64,000 nucleotides of DNA from Promethearchaeota archaeon. GTDB taxonomy: Archaea > Asgardarchaeota > Lokiarchaeia > Sigyniarchaeales > SOKP01. The notes beneath the pieces are model-generated. The model had not been told where the DNA came from. It did no database searches and saw nothing but the letters and a program-made list of their open reading frames with translations. How positions within the stretch are numbered: position 1 is the stretch's first letter; the number at the start of each line of letters is the position of its first letter. The stretch covers positions 186,001 through 250,000 of the forward strand of contig JAEOTA010000081.1 in the NCBI GenBank assembly GCA_016840085.1, in the 5' to 3' direction. This document shows positions 9,027 to 18,576 of this stretch, piece after piece. A program made the translations under genes and the position numbers.

Positions 9027-11075
9027 ATGTCAAGTAAATCTAAAATAATAATTGGAATTGTTTTACTAGCAGTTGGTGGTGGTTTAATACCAACTGGTAT
9101 ATTAACAAATGACTATTTACGTGATGCAGTCTACGATGGAGTGCCTGATGCTCTTCTGCAAATTCAAGATGAAGCCGTCTCTGAAATAGAAGAATTGGTA
9201 CCTGTATTAGCAACTCCCTCAGCACTACTGGGCGCAAAAGAAGAAGCAATAGAAGGCATTAAACCAATGGTAGCAGTAGCAGAAACTCCCGGTATTCTTC
9301 GCACTCTCAAAGCTACAATGGAGGCACAAATTCCTTATATACTTACTTTCACCACAGCAGCACACCTCCTTAATTTATCTTACTATTGGGCAGAAGGCAC
9401 TTACGGTCCTGGAAATGGGGCTGAGCAATTTTTTAATAATCCTGGCTATTTTGATCCTTATTCGCAAATCGGACCTTCCACTTTTGCGGGAATTAGTATG
9501 GGCTATACACCATTAGCACAACAAAACCTCCTATTCGATGGTTTTTATGATAGTATAATAGCAGATTATTACTCTGAGTGGTTTCCTACTTCCATTCCCG
9601 GTTTAATCACCGATACTACATTGGGTTCAGGTGTCGGCAATTATTATAGTTATTTTGGAACTGCCGATTATTTTGCTAATGTTGTGTTAGACACCTATCC
9701 TAAAGATGTAATGATGGCAAAGTATAATGCTACATGGGACCAATTAGGAACTTTATGGGCTTATTTTGAATATTTTTTGTTTCCTACTGTCGTTCCTACA
9801 GCATTTCTCAATAATTACGGTATTGATATAGTTACTGCAGCTACTTATGGGTTTTACTTCCAATGGGCGAATGGTACTTTCGTACCTGATGGAATTGATT
9901 TAAGTGCTTTATTGGGTCTTGATTCAGAACTTAAAGGCGTTGAAGCAGGGGTTCCAGCGCCTACTAACATTTCTCTTGCTAATTCTATTGATCTATGGAA
10001 TGATTCAATTCCTTTATCATTTGCAAATGATGATGGAATTTATGCCTGGTTAGATGGAACTGTTACAAATTCCACATTTGGCCTTGATGAAACTCAATTT
10101 GCGATGGTATTAAGCTGGTTAAATAATTTTATCACAAATGTGGCTCCCACCCTTATTGAAAATGACCAAGGAGTTACTATGGATAGGATTGGGGAAGTAT
10201 TATTTTACGAGCAATGGGCAAATGGTACTATTCAAGGTGAAGTAATGGTTCCAGGTGGATTTCTTACTGAACTCGGTGATGAATTTGAAGGGCCACCTTA
10301 TCTTGAAGCTGGTTTACAAGTTCCTACAAACATTTCTTTGGATGCAACAGAAGACCTATGGGATGAATATAATAAATTATCTTTCGCAAACGGAGATGGA
10401 GTTGAAGTGTGGGTTGGAGCAGCGACAAATACTACTCTTAAGGCGCTAATTAAGGATGAGTTTAATATTACTTCAGCGGAGGTTGATTTGCTTGTAGAAT
10501 GGTTAAATCACTTCATATTTGGGCTTAATAAATTTATTAGGGGAAAAACTCTAAAACTTCTTGAATATGCGACTGGTTATGATTTATCTCAATTCTCTTT
10601 AAGGTTATTCTATGAGCAATGGGCGAATGGAACGATAAACGGCGAAGAAGTTATACCTGATGGATTTCTCAGTATGCGAGATCCTCCTATCTACGGACCA
10701 CCCTATTTTGAACTGGGTATAATGTATGCCTGTGGGATAACATTTCCACAAGTAGAAGATCTTTGGCGTGAATCTAGTGATTATGCCTTAACTTCTGTTA
10801 AAGGAGTTAATAAGTGGTACAAGGCAAAAGAAGGTAATGACCAGTGGAATGAGTTAGCTGACGAATTTGACTTTGATTATATTCAAATGTTAGCAATAAC
10901 AACATGGTTACCAGAATTTAGAGATACTCTTGTGAATAAATTAGCAAAAGATGATATGAATTTACCTATGGAGCCTTATGATCTAGGTAACACACTATTT
11001 CTCACTTTACTACCCATAGGGTCAGTCCTTGCAGTATTAGGAGTAGTAGCTTTAATTTTATCGAGGAGATCATAA
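9027..11075 (+). CDS. Double-anchored extracytoplasmic repeat protein, CD36-like topology
   Basis: Unrecognised 682-aa surface protein. Residues 7-24 form an N-terminal membrane segment containing VGGGLIPTG. Residues 657-677 form a second one, followed by a short basic tail (SRRS). The roughly 630 residues between are Asn-, Tyr- and Trp-rich with many N-glycosylation-like NxT/NxS sequons (for example NGT, NIS, NAT), so they are probably outside the cell. Three repeats of about 117-135 residues are visible: QWANGT recurs at 279, 396 and 531, each followed by a PDGF/PGGF-like turn. PTNISL...DLW recurs at 312 and 433, with a weaker copy at 570. A degenerate start, YYWAEGT, is at 119-125. The two-anchor, single-ectodomain plan and N-terminal GGxLxPxG resemble the CD36/LIMP-2 family, but I cannot confirm homology. 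It faces the convergent glycan genes. Confidence 0.6.
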   Translation: MSSKSKIIIGIVLLAVGGGLIPTGILTNDYLRDAVYDGVPDALLQIQDEAVSEIEELVPVLATPSALLGAKEEAIEGIKPMVAVAETPGILRTLKATMEAQIPYILTFTTAAHLLNLSYYWAEGTYGPGNGAEQFFNNPGYFDPYSQIGPSTFAGISMGYTPLAQQNLLFDGFYDSIIADYYSEWFPTSIPGLITDTTLGSGVGNYYSYFGTADYFANVVLDTYPKDVMMAKYNATWDQLGTLWAYFEYFLFPTVVPTAFLNNYGIDIVTAATYGFYFQWANGTFVPDGIDLSALLGLDSELKGVEAGVPAPTNISLANSIDLWNDSIPLSFANDDGIYAWLDGTVTNSTFGLDETQFAMVLSWLNNFITNVAPTLIENDQGVTMDRIGEVLFYEQWANGTIQGEVMVPGGFLTELGDEFEGPPYLEAGLQVPTNISLDATEDLWDEYNKLSFANGDGVEVWVGAATNTTLKALIKDEFNITSAEVDLLVEWLNHFIFGLNKFIRGKTLKLLEYATGYDLSQFSLRLFYEQWANGTINGEEVIPDGFLSMRDPPIYGPPYFELGIMYACGITFPQVEDLWRESSDYALTSVKGVNKWYKAKEGNDQWNELADEFDFDYIQMLAITTWLPEFRDTLVNKLAKDDMNLPMEPYDLGNTLFLTLLPIGSVLAVLGVVALILSRRS

Positions 11076-11142
11076 AAAATTAACAAATTTTAAAATTAAT
11101 ATTTTTCTTTTTTTTATTTTCTTGTTGAATTATGTGATTAAT

Positions 11143-12210
11143 TCAATTAGTGTGTAATGATGTATTTTCTTTTTTATAATAATCTAACCAGTAATTAAAC
11201 ATATTTTTTAAGGTTGTCTCTATAGGTATTTTTGGTATCCATCCTAATTCCTTCGTTATTTTTGAATTATCTCCCAGAATAAAATCCTCATCACTTGCTC
11301 TTAATTTTCTTGGAGTATTTTCTCTGATTTCTATTTCTATTTTTGAAAAACTTAGTGCTATATTCAAAATTTCTCTGATTTGAATTTTCCTACTAGAACA
11401 AATATTATAAGTTTCTCCTGGTTTTCCTTTTATTGTAGCTAACCAAATTGCTGGAATGACGTCCATGACATCTAAAAAATCTCTATAGGGGTGTAAATTT
11501 CCCACCTCAATAATGGGGGCAATTAATTCTAAATCAATTTGCGCAATTTTCCTTATAAAATCAGAGGGAGCATCATTTATCCTGCGAATCCCTGTAATAT
11601 TGAAGAATCTCAAATTTAATATTTCAATTTCAAAATTTAAAAAATATTGACGTGCTAAGAGTTCTGCTGCGATTTTACTTATACCATATGGGTGTACTGC
11701 CAGTAAGGGATCAGTTTCTTTTAAATGTCTTTCTATTTTTGTGGTCGTTCCATATTCAGTTGCGGAACAAGCCAATATTACTCTTGTTGGAATATTATAT
11801 TTCTTAATCGGTTCAAAAATATTTATAGTGCCTATAACGTTCGTGTTAAATGTATCAATAGGATCCTCAAAAGATGGAACAATATAGGGTTGTGCAGCAA
11901 AATGAAATATAAATATTGGTTTAATAATTTTAATAATCTTTTCTAAAAGTGGCGCATTTTTTATATCGCATTCAATAATTTTTAACTTAGTATTATTTGT
12001 TGGGATTTCAATCGATACTCCAAATATTTTCAATTTTTCTTTATTGGAGAATGTTTCTTTCCCATCAGTATAATGCTTTAAATTTTTATATTTTTGGTTC
12101 GGTCTTTCTAAAGCATAAATCTCATAATCCTTTTTAATAAAAAAATCAGTAAGATGAGATCCTAAAAATCCATTTGCTCCTGTAATTATAATCTTATCCA
12201 TTTCAGACAA
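11143..12210 (-). CDS. Extended SDR NDP-sugar epimerase/dehydratase
   Basis: NAD(P)-dependent sugar-nucleotide enzyme of the extended SDR family. The Rossmann motif TGANGFLGSHL is at residues 10-20, followed by HFAAQPYIVPSFEDP (about 105-119), CSATEYG and the Tyr/Lys pair in HPYGISKIAAE. The substrate-binding end has ETYNICS and LGWIPK motifs. The closest named family I can suggest is GDP-mannose 4,6-dehydratase / GDP-4-keto-6-deoxymannose reductase; exact substrate is unknown. Met4 is an alternative start and would place the Rossmann strand at the N-terminus. It lies 16 bases after the stop of the upstream minus-strand epimerase gene, so the two are probably co-transcribed. Confidence 0.8.
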   Translation of the reverse strand: MSEMDKIIITGANGFLGSHLTDFFIKKDYEIYALERPNQKYKNLKHYTDGKETFSNKEKLKIFGVSIEIPTNNTKLKIIECDIKNAPLLEKIIKIIKPIFIFHFAAQPYIVPSFEDPIDTFNTNVIGTINIFEPIKKYNIPTRVILACSATEYGTTTKIERHLKETDPLLAVHPYGISKIAAELLARQYFLNFEIEILNLRFFNITGIRRINDAPSDFIRKIAQIDLELIAPIIEVGNLHPYRDFLDVMDVIPAIWLATIKGKPGETYNICSSRKIQIREILNIALSFSKIEIEIRENTPRKLRASDEDFILGDNSKITKELGWIPKIPIETTLKNMFNYWLDYYKKENTSLHTN

Positions 12211-12226
12211 TCTTTATTATACTTTT

Positions 12227-13360
12227 TTATTTTAGTAAGCCTTTATCCTTTAAAATGTCTATTGCTTTGGTAAAATTATCTTGAAAATTATTTGCAGATG
12301 ATTGTATCCAGTTTAATACTTCATCTATTCCTTCCTTAAATGGTATAGTAGGTCTAAATCCTAGTTTAACTTTAATTCTTGAGATATCAGCAATACAATG
12401 TCTTATATCACCAACTCTATATTGCTGATTATAAATTGGTTTTAAGTCTGGATTTATTTTTTCTGACAAAATTTCAGCAACATCTTTAATTGTAATTGGT
12501 ATTCCGGTCCCAACATTGAAGATTTCTCCATTCGCAGCATTTTTTTCCATTGCAAGAATTAAGGCTTGACAGACATCTTGAACATTCACAAAATCTCTAG
12601 TTTGATGTCCATCTTCAAAAATAATTGGAGGTTTTCCACTAAGTAATCTCGTACCAAATATCGCACAAACTCCAGTATAAGGATTTGATAATGCTTGTCT
12701 TGATCCATATACTAAGAAAAATCTTAATATGGTGGTTTTAATTCCATAAGTTTCACCAATTAATAGAGAACTTTGTTCCTGTGCTTGTTTGGAAAAAGCA
12801 TAAATGGAACTAGGATCAAAAGGAGTGGTCTCATTAGACAATAATGGTTCAACTTTCTTACCGCATTTAGGACATAATAATTCCCACTCTTTAGTTTTCA
12901 ATTGATCCATAGTTCTTAATTTAGGGAAGACAATTCCACAATCATCGCAACTATATTTACCTTCCCCATATACAGTATTAGATGATGCTACGATCAATTT
13001 TTTAATATCATGTTCACTATTAGCAAGAATATCTAGTAGATTAGCTGTACCAAGAATATTATTTTCTATATAATCTTTAACTTGATACATTGATTGCCCA
13101 ACGCCAACTTTTGCTGCCAGATGAAAAACAATATCACTTCTTTTAATTAATTCTTCTAATTTATTGTAATCTGAAACTGAGCCAAGAATAAATTCAGCTT
13201 TTTCATTTAAGTAACTTGGTGCTTTAGTTCTCTTCCCATGCACTTGTTCTTCTAATGAATCAAATACAATAACATTACATTCCTTTTCTTCTATTAATGT
13301 ATCAACTAAATGAGACCCTATAAAACCAGCTCCACCAGTAACTAATATTCTTTTTTTCAT
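12227..13360 (-). CDS. Probable dTDP-L-rhamnose 4-epimerase with zinc-ribbon insert
   Basis: Extended SDR epimerase with Rossmann motif TGGAGFIGSH (residues 8-17), the family phrase VGVGQSMYQ (85-93), and the Tyr/Lys pair Y187 and K191. RQALSNPYTGVCAIF and FEDGHQTRDFV match the subfamily that includes characterised dTDP-L-rhamnose 4-epimerases. Between the active-site region YGEG (131-134) and Y187 sits an insert with C138-x2-C141 and C163-x2-C166, a zinc-ribbon-like knuckle typical of this subfamily. It would turn dTDP-L-rhamnose from the rml genes into its 4-epimer (dTDP-6-deoxy-L-talose). Substrate is inferred from motif memory and context; UDP-glucose 4-epimerase is the alternative. Confidence 0.75.
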   Translation of the reverse strand: MKKRILVTGGAGFIGSHLVDTLIEEKECNVIVFDSLEEQVHGKRTKAPSYLNEKAEFILGSVSDYNKLEELIKRSDIVFHLAAKVGVGQSMYQVKDYIENNILGTANLLDILANSEHDIKKLIVASSNTVYGEGKYSCDDCGIVFPKLRTMDQLKTKEWELLCPKCGKKVEPLLSNETTPFDPSSIYAFSKQAQEQSSLLIGETYGIKTTILRFFLVYGSRQALSNPYTGVCAIFGTRLLSGKPPIIFEDGHQTRDFVNVQDVCQALILAMEKNAANGEIFNVGTGIPITIKDVAEILSEKINPDLKPIYNQQYRVGDIRHCIADISRIKVKLGFRPTIPFKEGIDEVLNWIQSSANNFQDNFTKAIDILKDKGLLK

Positions 13361-13706
13361 TATTATTTCTTTAAGAAGGTATTACTCTTATATACTCAGA
13401 TCTAAACTTTAAAATATTAAATAATTGATGTAATTTTGAAAAAGATAACTTAAGATTTAAAATGACTGTAAAAATAAAAAAAGAGATTATTAATTTTTAA
13501 AGACTAGTTCTAATTTCAAAATGAGTTTTAATAATGATTGTTAGGTAAATACCCCATTGAATCTAAAGCATTTAATATTATTTTTTTACTTTCTTCAGCA
13601 TTATTGCTTATTATATTTAAAAATCGAAATATTTTCTATTTTAATTTTATTCACTAAAAATAAGAACACACTCTATTAAATAGTTAAATTTTACATATAT
13701 ATCCAA
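13361..13706. other. 346-base spacer with possible coding remnant
   Basis: A+T-rich gap between two minus-strand sugar genes. The only structure I see is the short minus-strand open stretch at 13528-13650, listed separately. Confidence 0.45.
13528..13650 (-). pseudogene. Possible 3' remnant of a coding gene
   Basis: A 41-codon minus-strand frame without ATG, GTG or TTG start runs from just after a TGA (13651-13653) to a TAA at 13528-13530. Its translation looks protein-like, with a helix-like AEESKKIILNALDSMGYLP segment near the end. It may be the surviving C-terminal end of a deleted gene. I do not recognise the family, and chance openness in a short A+T-rich frame is possible. Confidence 0.22.
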
Positions 13707-14807
13707 TTAATCTGATAGAATTCTTTCTTTAATAATTGCTACTATTCTTTTTGCAGTATTTCCATCCCATTTTTCAATTTTTTTACTTTCTTTATAATTA
13801 TTTGATAAAATATCATCGATACATGCTTTTGCTTTATAAAAATTATTTCCAATTACTGTATTTGTCCCAATATCCACAGTAATAGGTCTTTCGGTATTTT
13901 TTCGCAAAGTAAGAACTGGTATTTTCAGATATGAAGCTTCTTCTTGGATCCCTCCTGAATCAGTTAAAATAAATCTTGAGTTGGACATTAAATTTAGAAA
14001 ATCTAAATAACCAATTGGTTCAGATAAACAAATATTTTTATTCTGCAATTTTTTATTAAGTTTGAATTTTACAAGATTCTTTTGTGTTCTGGGATGAATA
14101 GGAAAAAAAATTTGAATCTTTTCTTGAAGATAATTTATGATTTTTATAATTTTTTCAAAATTTTCCTTTATGTCTACATTGGAAGGTCTGTGCAACGTTA
14201 TTAAAGCATATTTACTTTTTTTTAAATTAAACTTTTTCAGTGAGTTCAATGTCTTGGCTTTTTTGAGATTCATTATTAATGTATCAATCATTATATTTCC
14301 AACAAAATAAATTTTTTCAGAGCTGATACCTTCACGTTTAAGATTTATTTCTGCACTTTTTTCTGTTATAAATAAAAAATCAGCAATTTGATCAGTTAAT
14401 AATCTGTTAATTTCTTCAGGCATGCTCATATCAAAACTTCTTAATCCGGCTTCTACATGGGCAACTTTAATGAATCTTTTTTTAGCTACTAAAGCACAAG
14501 CTAATGTTGAATTGACATCTCCAACTACTATAACTAATCTTGGTTTTTCATTCAATAAGACTTTTTCAAACTCAATCATAATTTTTGCTGTCTGAATAGC
14601 ATGAGATGCTGAACCAACATTTAGATAAATATTTGGCTCTGGTATTCCAAGATTCTCAAAGAATATCTTTGACATATTATAATCATAGTGTTGTCCGGTA
14701 TGTATTAATTTATACTCTATATTTTCTTTTTGAAATTCTTGGATTAATGGAGCAATTTTCATGAAATTAGGTCTCGCTCCTGCTATGATATGTATCAATT
14801 TGTTCAT
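13707..14807 (-). CDS. wecB: UDP-N-acetylglucosamine 2-epimerase (non-hydrolysing)
   Basis: Interconverts UDP-GlcNAc and UDP-ManNAc in the cytoplasm, supplying ManNAc for surface glycans. The GT-B fold signature GARPNFMKIAPL is at residues 10-21. GDVNST (96-101), HVEAGLRS (117-124) and PEEINR (130-135) follow, and the UDP-binding DSGGIQEEA is near residue 280. The 366-aa length is normal. It is transcribed in the same direction as the two SDR genes downstream but separated by about 350 bases, so it may have its own promoter. No partner ManNAc dehydrogenase is visible in the window. Confidence 0.92.
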   Translation of the reverse strand: MNKLIHIIAGARPNFMKIAPLIQEFQKENIEYKLIHTGQHYDYNMSKIFFENLGIPEPNIYLNVGSASHAIQTAKIMIEFEKVLLNEKPRLVIVVGDVNSTLACALVAKKRFIKVAHVEAGLRSFDMSMPEEINRLLTDQIADFLFITEKSAEINLKREGISSEKIYFVGNIMIDTLIMNLKKAKTLNSLKKFNLKKSKYALITLHRPSNVDIKENFEKIIKIINYLQEKIQIFFPIHPRTQKNLVKFKLNKKLQNKNICLSEPIGYLDFLNLMSNSRFILTDSGGIQEEASYLKIPVLTLRKNTERPITVDIGTNTVIGNNFYKAKACIDDILSNNYKESKKIEKWDGNTAKRIVAIIKERILSD

Positions 14808-15061
14808 TTTCAGTAATAAAAATATTATTATAAAACTTTCATAAAAAAAATTAATATTTATTAATGTTTCAAGGAAATAATAATTAATTCTTTTAATTGG
14901 AGTATAGTAAAACTGATTAATTCAAAGTAAAACTTATGGTTTTTCAAATTTTTTTGAAATATTATAAAAATATTTTAAATTTCAATATGAAATAAGAGTA
15001 ATATTGATAACATTAAATCTTGATCAATATTCTTTTTAAAAATAATATCTAATTTATTTTT

Positions 15062-16222
15062 ATGATAAGAATAATTAAAGATTTGTCTAAGATTAATTTC
15101 TTACAGCCATCAATTCTTAGATTACTTTTAAGAGATTTTTTTAAAATAAATAATAAAATTCAATCAAATTTATTTCATATACAAAAAGCTATTGATTGGC
15201 TAATTCATGCTCAATCAAAAACTAAAGATGGGGGGATTTCTCTTGGTTATTCATTAAAATTAGGATGGTTCCCATCATATCCTGAAACATCAGGATATAT
15301 TATTCCAACATTATTAGACTATTACAATATTTCTCATAATGATTTTTATAAAAAAATTTGTAAAGAAATTGCAGATTGGGAATGTTCTATCCAATTAAAG
15401 AATGGAAGTTTTCCAGGTGGATTTATAACACAGAATAAAGAATATTCTATTTTTAATACAGGACAAATCATTTTAGGTTTGATCAGGGCATTTAAAGAAT
15501 TAAAATTTAAAAATTATTTGGATTGTGCCATTAAAGCAGGTGAATTTTTGGTTGATAATCAAGAAACTAATGGTAATTGGATAAAATATTGCTTTAAAAA
15601 TAAGCCTCATACATATAATGTACGAACAGCGTGGGCTTTATTAGAATTATACAAAATTACTCATAATAATATATTTAAGGAATCTGCTATTAAAAATTTG
15701 AAATGGGCATTATCTCAAAAATTTGATAATTATTGGTTTAAAAATAATGATCCTACTATTGAATTGAAACCTTTATTACATTTTATTTCATATACAATTA
15801 GAGGATTTTTAGAATCTGGGTTAATTTTAAAAGATAATAAATATATTCGAATAGCAGTTGAAACTTCGAAAATTTTATTAGATTATTTTATAATCAATGG
15901 ATTTTTACACGCAAGATTTAACTCAAATTGGGAAAGTAATGATTATCTTAGTTGTTTAACAGGAGATGCTCAATTGTCTATTATTTGGTTAAAATTATAT
16001 GAAATATGTCAGGATGACCGATTTCTTATAAATGCTATAAAATTAAATAACTATTTAAAATCGAAACAAGTTTTAAATAAACGGAATAAGGCAATTGATG
16101 GTGCTATTAAAGGATCTGATCCCATTTGGGGAAATTATATGAGATTTACTTTTTTAAATTGGGCTGCTAAATTTTTTTGTGATGCTTTAATCCTTGAAAA
16201 TAGAATACTAAAAACAAATTGA
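15062..16222 (+). CDS. Alpha/alpha-toroid (terpenoid-cyclase-like fold) glycan-locus protein
   Basis: A 386-aa all-helical protein with repeated helix pairs and Gly/aromatic turns (DGGISLGY, NGSFPGG, NGNWIKYCF, FNTGQIILGL), as in alpha/alpha-barrel proteins such as squalene-cyclase-like and prenyltransferase-like toroids. Such proteins are common next to polysaccharide genes, but their role there is mostly unknown. There is no signal peptide or membrane segment, so it is probably cytoplasmic. Neighbours are wecB (divergent) and an acetyltransferase gene (convergent). I cannot assign a reaction; glycan lyase/hydrolase-like or scaffold roles are possible. Confidence 0.55.
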   Translation: MIRIIKDLSKINFLQPSILRLLLRDFFKINNKIQSNLFHIQKAIDWLIHAQSKTKDGGISLGYSLKLGWFPSYPETSGYIIPTLLDYYNISHNDFYKKICKEIADWECSIQLKNGSFPGGFITQNKEYSIFNTGQIILGLIRAFKELKFKNYLDCAIKAGEFLVDNQETNGNWIKYCFKNKPHTYNVRTAWALLELYKITHNNIFKESAIKNLKWALSQKFDNYWFKNNDPTIELKPLLHFISYTIRGFLESGLILKDNKYIRIAVETSKILLDYFIINGFLHARFNSNWESNDYLSCLTGDAQLSIIWLKLYEICQDDRFLINAIKLNNYLKSKQVLNKRNKAIDGAIKGSDPIWGNYMRFTFLNWAAKFFCDALILENRILKTN

Positions 16223-16292
16223 AAAAATTAATGTCGTAAGAGTATTAACACAAATTTTTATTATATTCTATCCATACCAAATTATTATTTTT

Positions 16293-17219
16293 CTAATTTA
16301 ATTTTTCACTTATTAGATCGTATGGATATAAATTATTTTCCATTAATTCCTCTTTTGTTGAATATATTGTAATATTTAGTTTAGCCAAATCCATTAAAAC
16401 TTCAATAAATCTTCTGGCATTTACCCACCAAGATGTAGCTTCTCCAATTTTACCAACTTTTAATATCCCTAACCTTTTATAGATTTCCCAAAAATAATTA
16501 CGAATAAAAGTACTATCTTTTTTATCTATTCTAGTTTTAGCTACTTCAGGATCCAATGGATTTACATCAACATTGATGTATTTATCATCACCAATCTTAC
16601 ATTTTAATTTAAAAATTTTATCCACTTTAGTTTTAATTGGGAAATCTTCACCCATAATATCTTCTATATAATGATACTGAGTTGTTGGCCCTAGAGTTAT
16701 CCCAATTCCTAAGATTTTCCCGTTTAATTTAATTAATTTTCCCCAAGGAGAATTTTCACCAAAAGTTTTATCTCCAATATGATGTGTTTCTGTTAATTCC
16801 TTGGCATATTTACCTATTGCTGAAATCGAATGAGTAGGATGAATACTACGAAAAACTTCTCTTAATTTTAAAAATTCTGATGGAATTGCTCCCATTGCTG
16901 TTTTTTTTGATGTATAATCAAAAATATAATTCTTAATATTACATGTATTATACATACTACCTCTTCTTGGATACGTTGGCACCAATAGAGTCCCTTCTTG
17001 TTTTACAGCATAAAGAAGCGCTTCAATGACAGTTTTAGCACCCCCTATAATATAACCAATGCTTTTCAATGAACTATGAATTAAAATAACATCTCCACGC
17101 TCAATTCCAAGATTTTTCAAGTCATTTTTAAGAGTATTTCCATTTAAATGAATTCTACTTCTTCTTAATTTAAATTGGTTTAGTTGTTTCTTTCCAAGTT
17201 TTTTTATTTTTCTTATCAA
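16293..17219 (-). CDS. AAC(3)-family N-acetyltransferase
   Basis: Acetyl-CoA-dependent acetyltransferase of the aminoglycoside 3-N-acetyltransferase fold. Marks include GDVILIHSSLKSIG (residues 42-55), GTLLVPTYP (about 95-103), the HPTHSISAIG segment with the catalytic His (about 142-151), the SPWGKL segment, and GITLGPTTQYHYIEDI. The 308-aa length fits. In a glycan locus the likely substrate is an amino-sugar nucleotide, as for VioB-type enzymes, rather than an antibiotic. It converges on the toroid-protein gene. No aminotransferase that would make the amino sugar was found in the window. Confidence 0.75.
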   Translation of the reverse strand: MIRKIKKLGKKQLNQFKLRRSRIHLNGNTLKNDLKNLGIERGDVILIHSSLKSIGYIIGGAKTVIEALLYAVKQEGTLLVPTYPRRGSMYNTCNIKNYIFDYTSKKTAMGAIPSEFLKLREVFRSIHPTHSISAIGKYAKELTETHHIGDKTFGENSPWGKLIKLNGKILGIGITLGPTTQYHYIEDIMGEDFPIKTKVDKIFKLKCKIGDDKYINVDVNPLDPEVAKTRIDKKDSTFIRNYFWEIYKRLGILKVGKIGEATSWWVNARRFIEVLMDLAKLNITIYSTKEELMENNLYPYDLISEKLN

Positions 17220-17629
17220 AATATCACAGTTAATTTGGGTTTTAACGATATCTAATTTGTAATATCTTTTCTTAAATAAATTAATTAATATATTTAATAT
17301 CTGAATATTGGCTATCTTGACTTATTAAATAAACGCTTAAATTAGATTGTGTTTTCTGTAAATTTCTTCTGGAATTAACGATCTAATTAATTTATAATTA
17401 TATATTACAGATCAAACATACTATTTTATAAATTAATTATCTAATTTTTATTGCAAATCTTTCAATCTTTCTGTTTGAATTAAGCCTAACTAAACTTTGA
17501 AATATTAGGGAATGATCAGTAATTAAAGTGTTTAAAATAATCTTTAATTTTTATCTTAAGATAAATAATAAAAATATATTCTTATTTATTATATCTTTTA
17601 TTTAAATATACTGCTAGATAAAGATTAAA
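17220..17629. other. 410-base spacer between divergent genes
   Basis: Very A+T-rich region between the divergent acetyltransferase and methyltransferase genes, so it should hold both promoters. I see no coding remnant, strong hairpin or repeat. Confidence 0.5.
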
Positions 17630-18499
17630 ATGAAAATCATTAACAATATTTTAAGAAAAATTCGAAATTTCTTCTATAAAAATTTGAAGAGAGGAATAGA
17701 ATTAAGAAAATTAGAAAATATCAATGATGACACATTAAATTCAGTTGTTAGAGCTTTAAAACATGTAATTAGTAATAAGATCTCTCAAGAGGAGAAATTT
17801 TGGGTTGATAAAATAGAAAATCTTCGAAGAAACTTACTTACATCTACTAATGAAATAACTATTGTAGATTATGGGGCTATTTCCCCCAATACTTGCTTAA
17901 CTGAAGTTGAAAAAGATAAAGGACGAATAATAAAGAAAACAATTGGGGTAGCAATAAAGGGCAGCGTCCCTTATACAGAAGGGATACTTTTATTTAAACT
18001 AGTAAAAGAATTTCAACCATCAACTTGTTTAGAACTTGGAACCGCTTTAGGAATTTCTTCATCATATCAATCAGCAGCTTTAGAATTAAATAATAGAGGA
18101 AGAATGGTTACAATAGAAGGAGCAAAGTCTGTCGCAGAACTAGCTAGAGAAAATCATAAAATTTTAGGTTTATCAAGAGTTATTTCCAAAATTGGCAAAT
18201 TCGAAAATGTCTTAGAAGAGATTATTAATGAGATTAAACCTGTAGATTTTGTTTTTATTGATGGTAATCATGAAGAAACCGCTACTTTAAATTACTTTAA
18301 CACTATAGCCCCATCACTCTCTGATTATGCTATACTTGTATTTGATGATTTAAGATGGTCAAAAGGTATGAAACGTGCATGGAAAGCATTAACTCAAGAT
18401 AATCGAATTAAATTTGCTATTGATTTAATTGGTATGGGTATATTAGTGATATCTAAATCTGAAAACAAAAAAAGAGTTTTCAAACTATTACTCAAATAA
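17630..18499 (+). CDS. Class I SAM-dependent O-methyltransferase-like protein
   Basis: Methyltransferase of the Methyltransf_24 / catechol-OMT-like type. The SAM-binding motif I is CLELGTALGISS (residues 133-144), the acidic motif II follows at VTIEGAK, and VDFVFIDGNHEE (about 202-213) is the metal/substrate-side motif found in this family. FDDLRW follows near residue 240. An N-terminal helical region of about 100 residues precedes the domain. It probably methylates a sugar in the glycan made here, but the substrate is unknown. The next methyltransferase gene follows in the same direction after 77 bases. Confidence 0.72.
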   Translation: MKIINNILRKIRNFFYKNLKRGIELRKLENINDDTLNSVVRALKHVISNKISQEEKFWVDKIENLRRNLLTSTNEITIVDYGAISPNTCLTEVEKDKGRIIKKTIGVAIKGSVPYTEGILLFKLVKEFQPSTCLELGTALGISSSYQSAALELNNRGRMVTIEGAKSVAELARENHKILGLSRVISKIGKFENVLEEIINEIKPVDFVFIDGNHEETATLNYFNTIAPSLSDYAILVFDDLRWSKGMKRAWKALTQDNRIKFAIDLIGMGILVISKSENKKRVFKLLLK

Positions 18500-18576
18500 G
18501 ATATCTCTTGAAATGGCAAAAATTGTTATCCTTGTGAAAATCTTAATAAAAATTAATAGTAATTAATATTTATCGC

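Noticed and set aside
16293..17219. Reading the AAC(3)-fold gene as aminoglycoside resistance
   Set aside because: The family also acetylates sugar nucleotides, and this copy is embedded in a glycan locus; resistance cannot be claimed.
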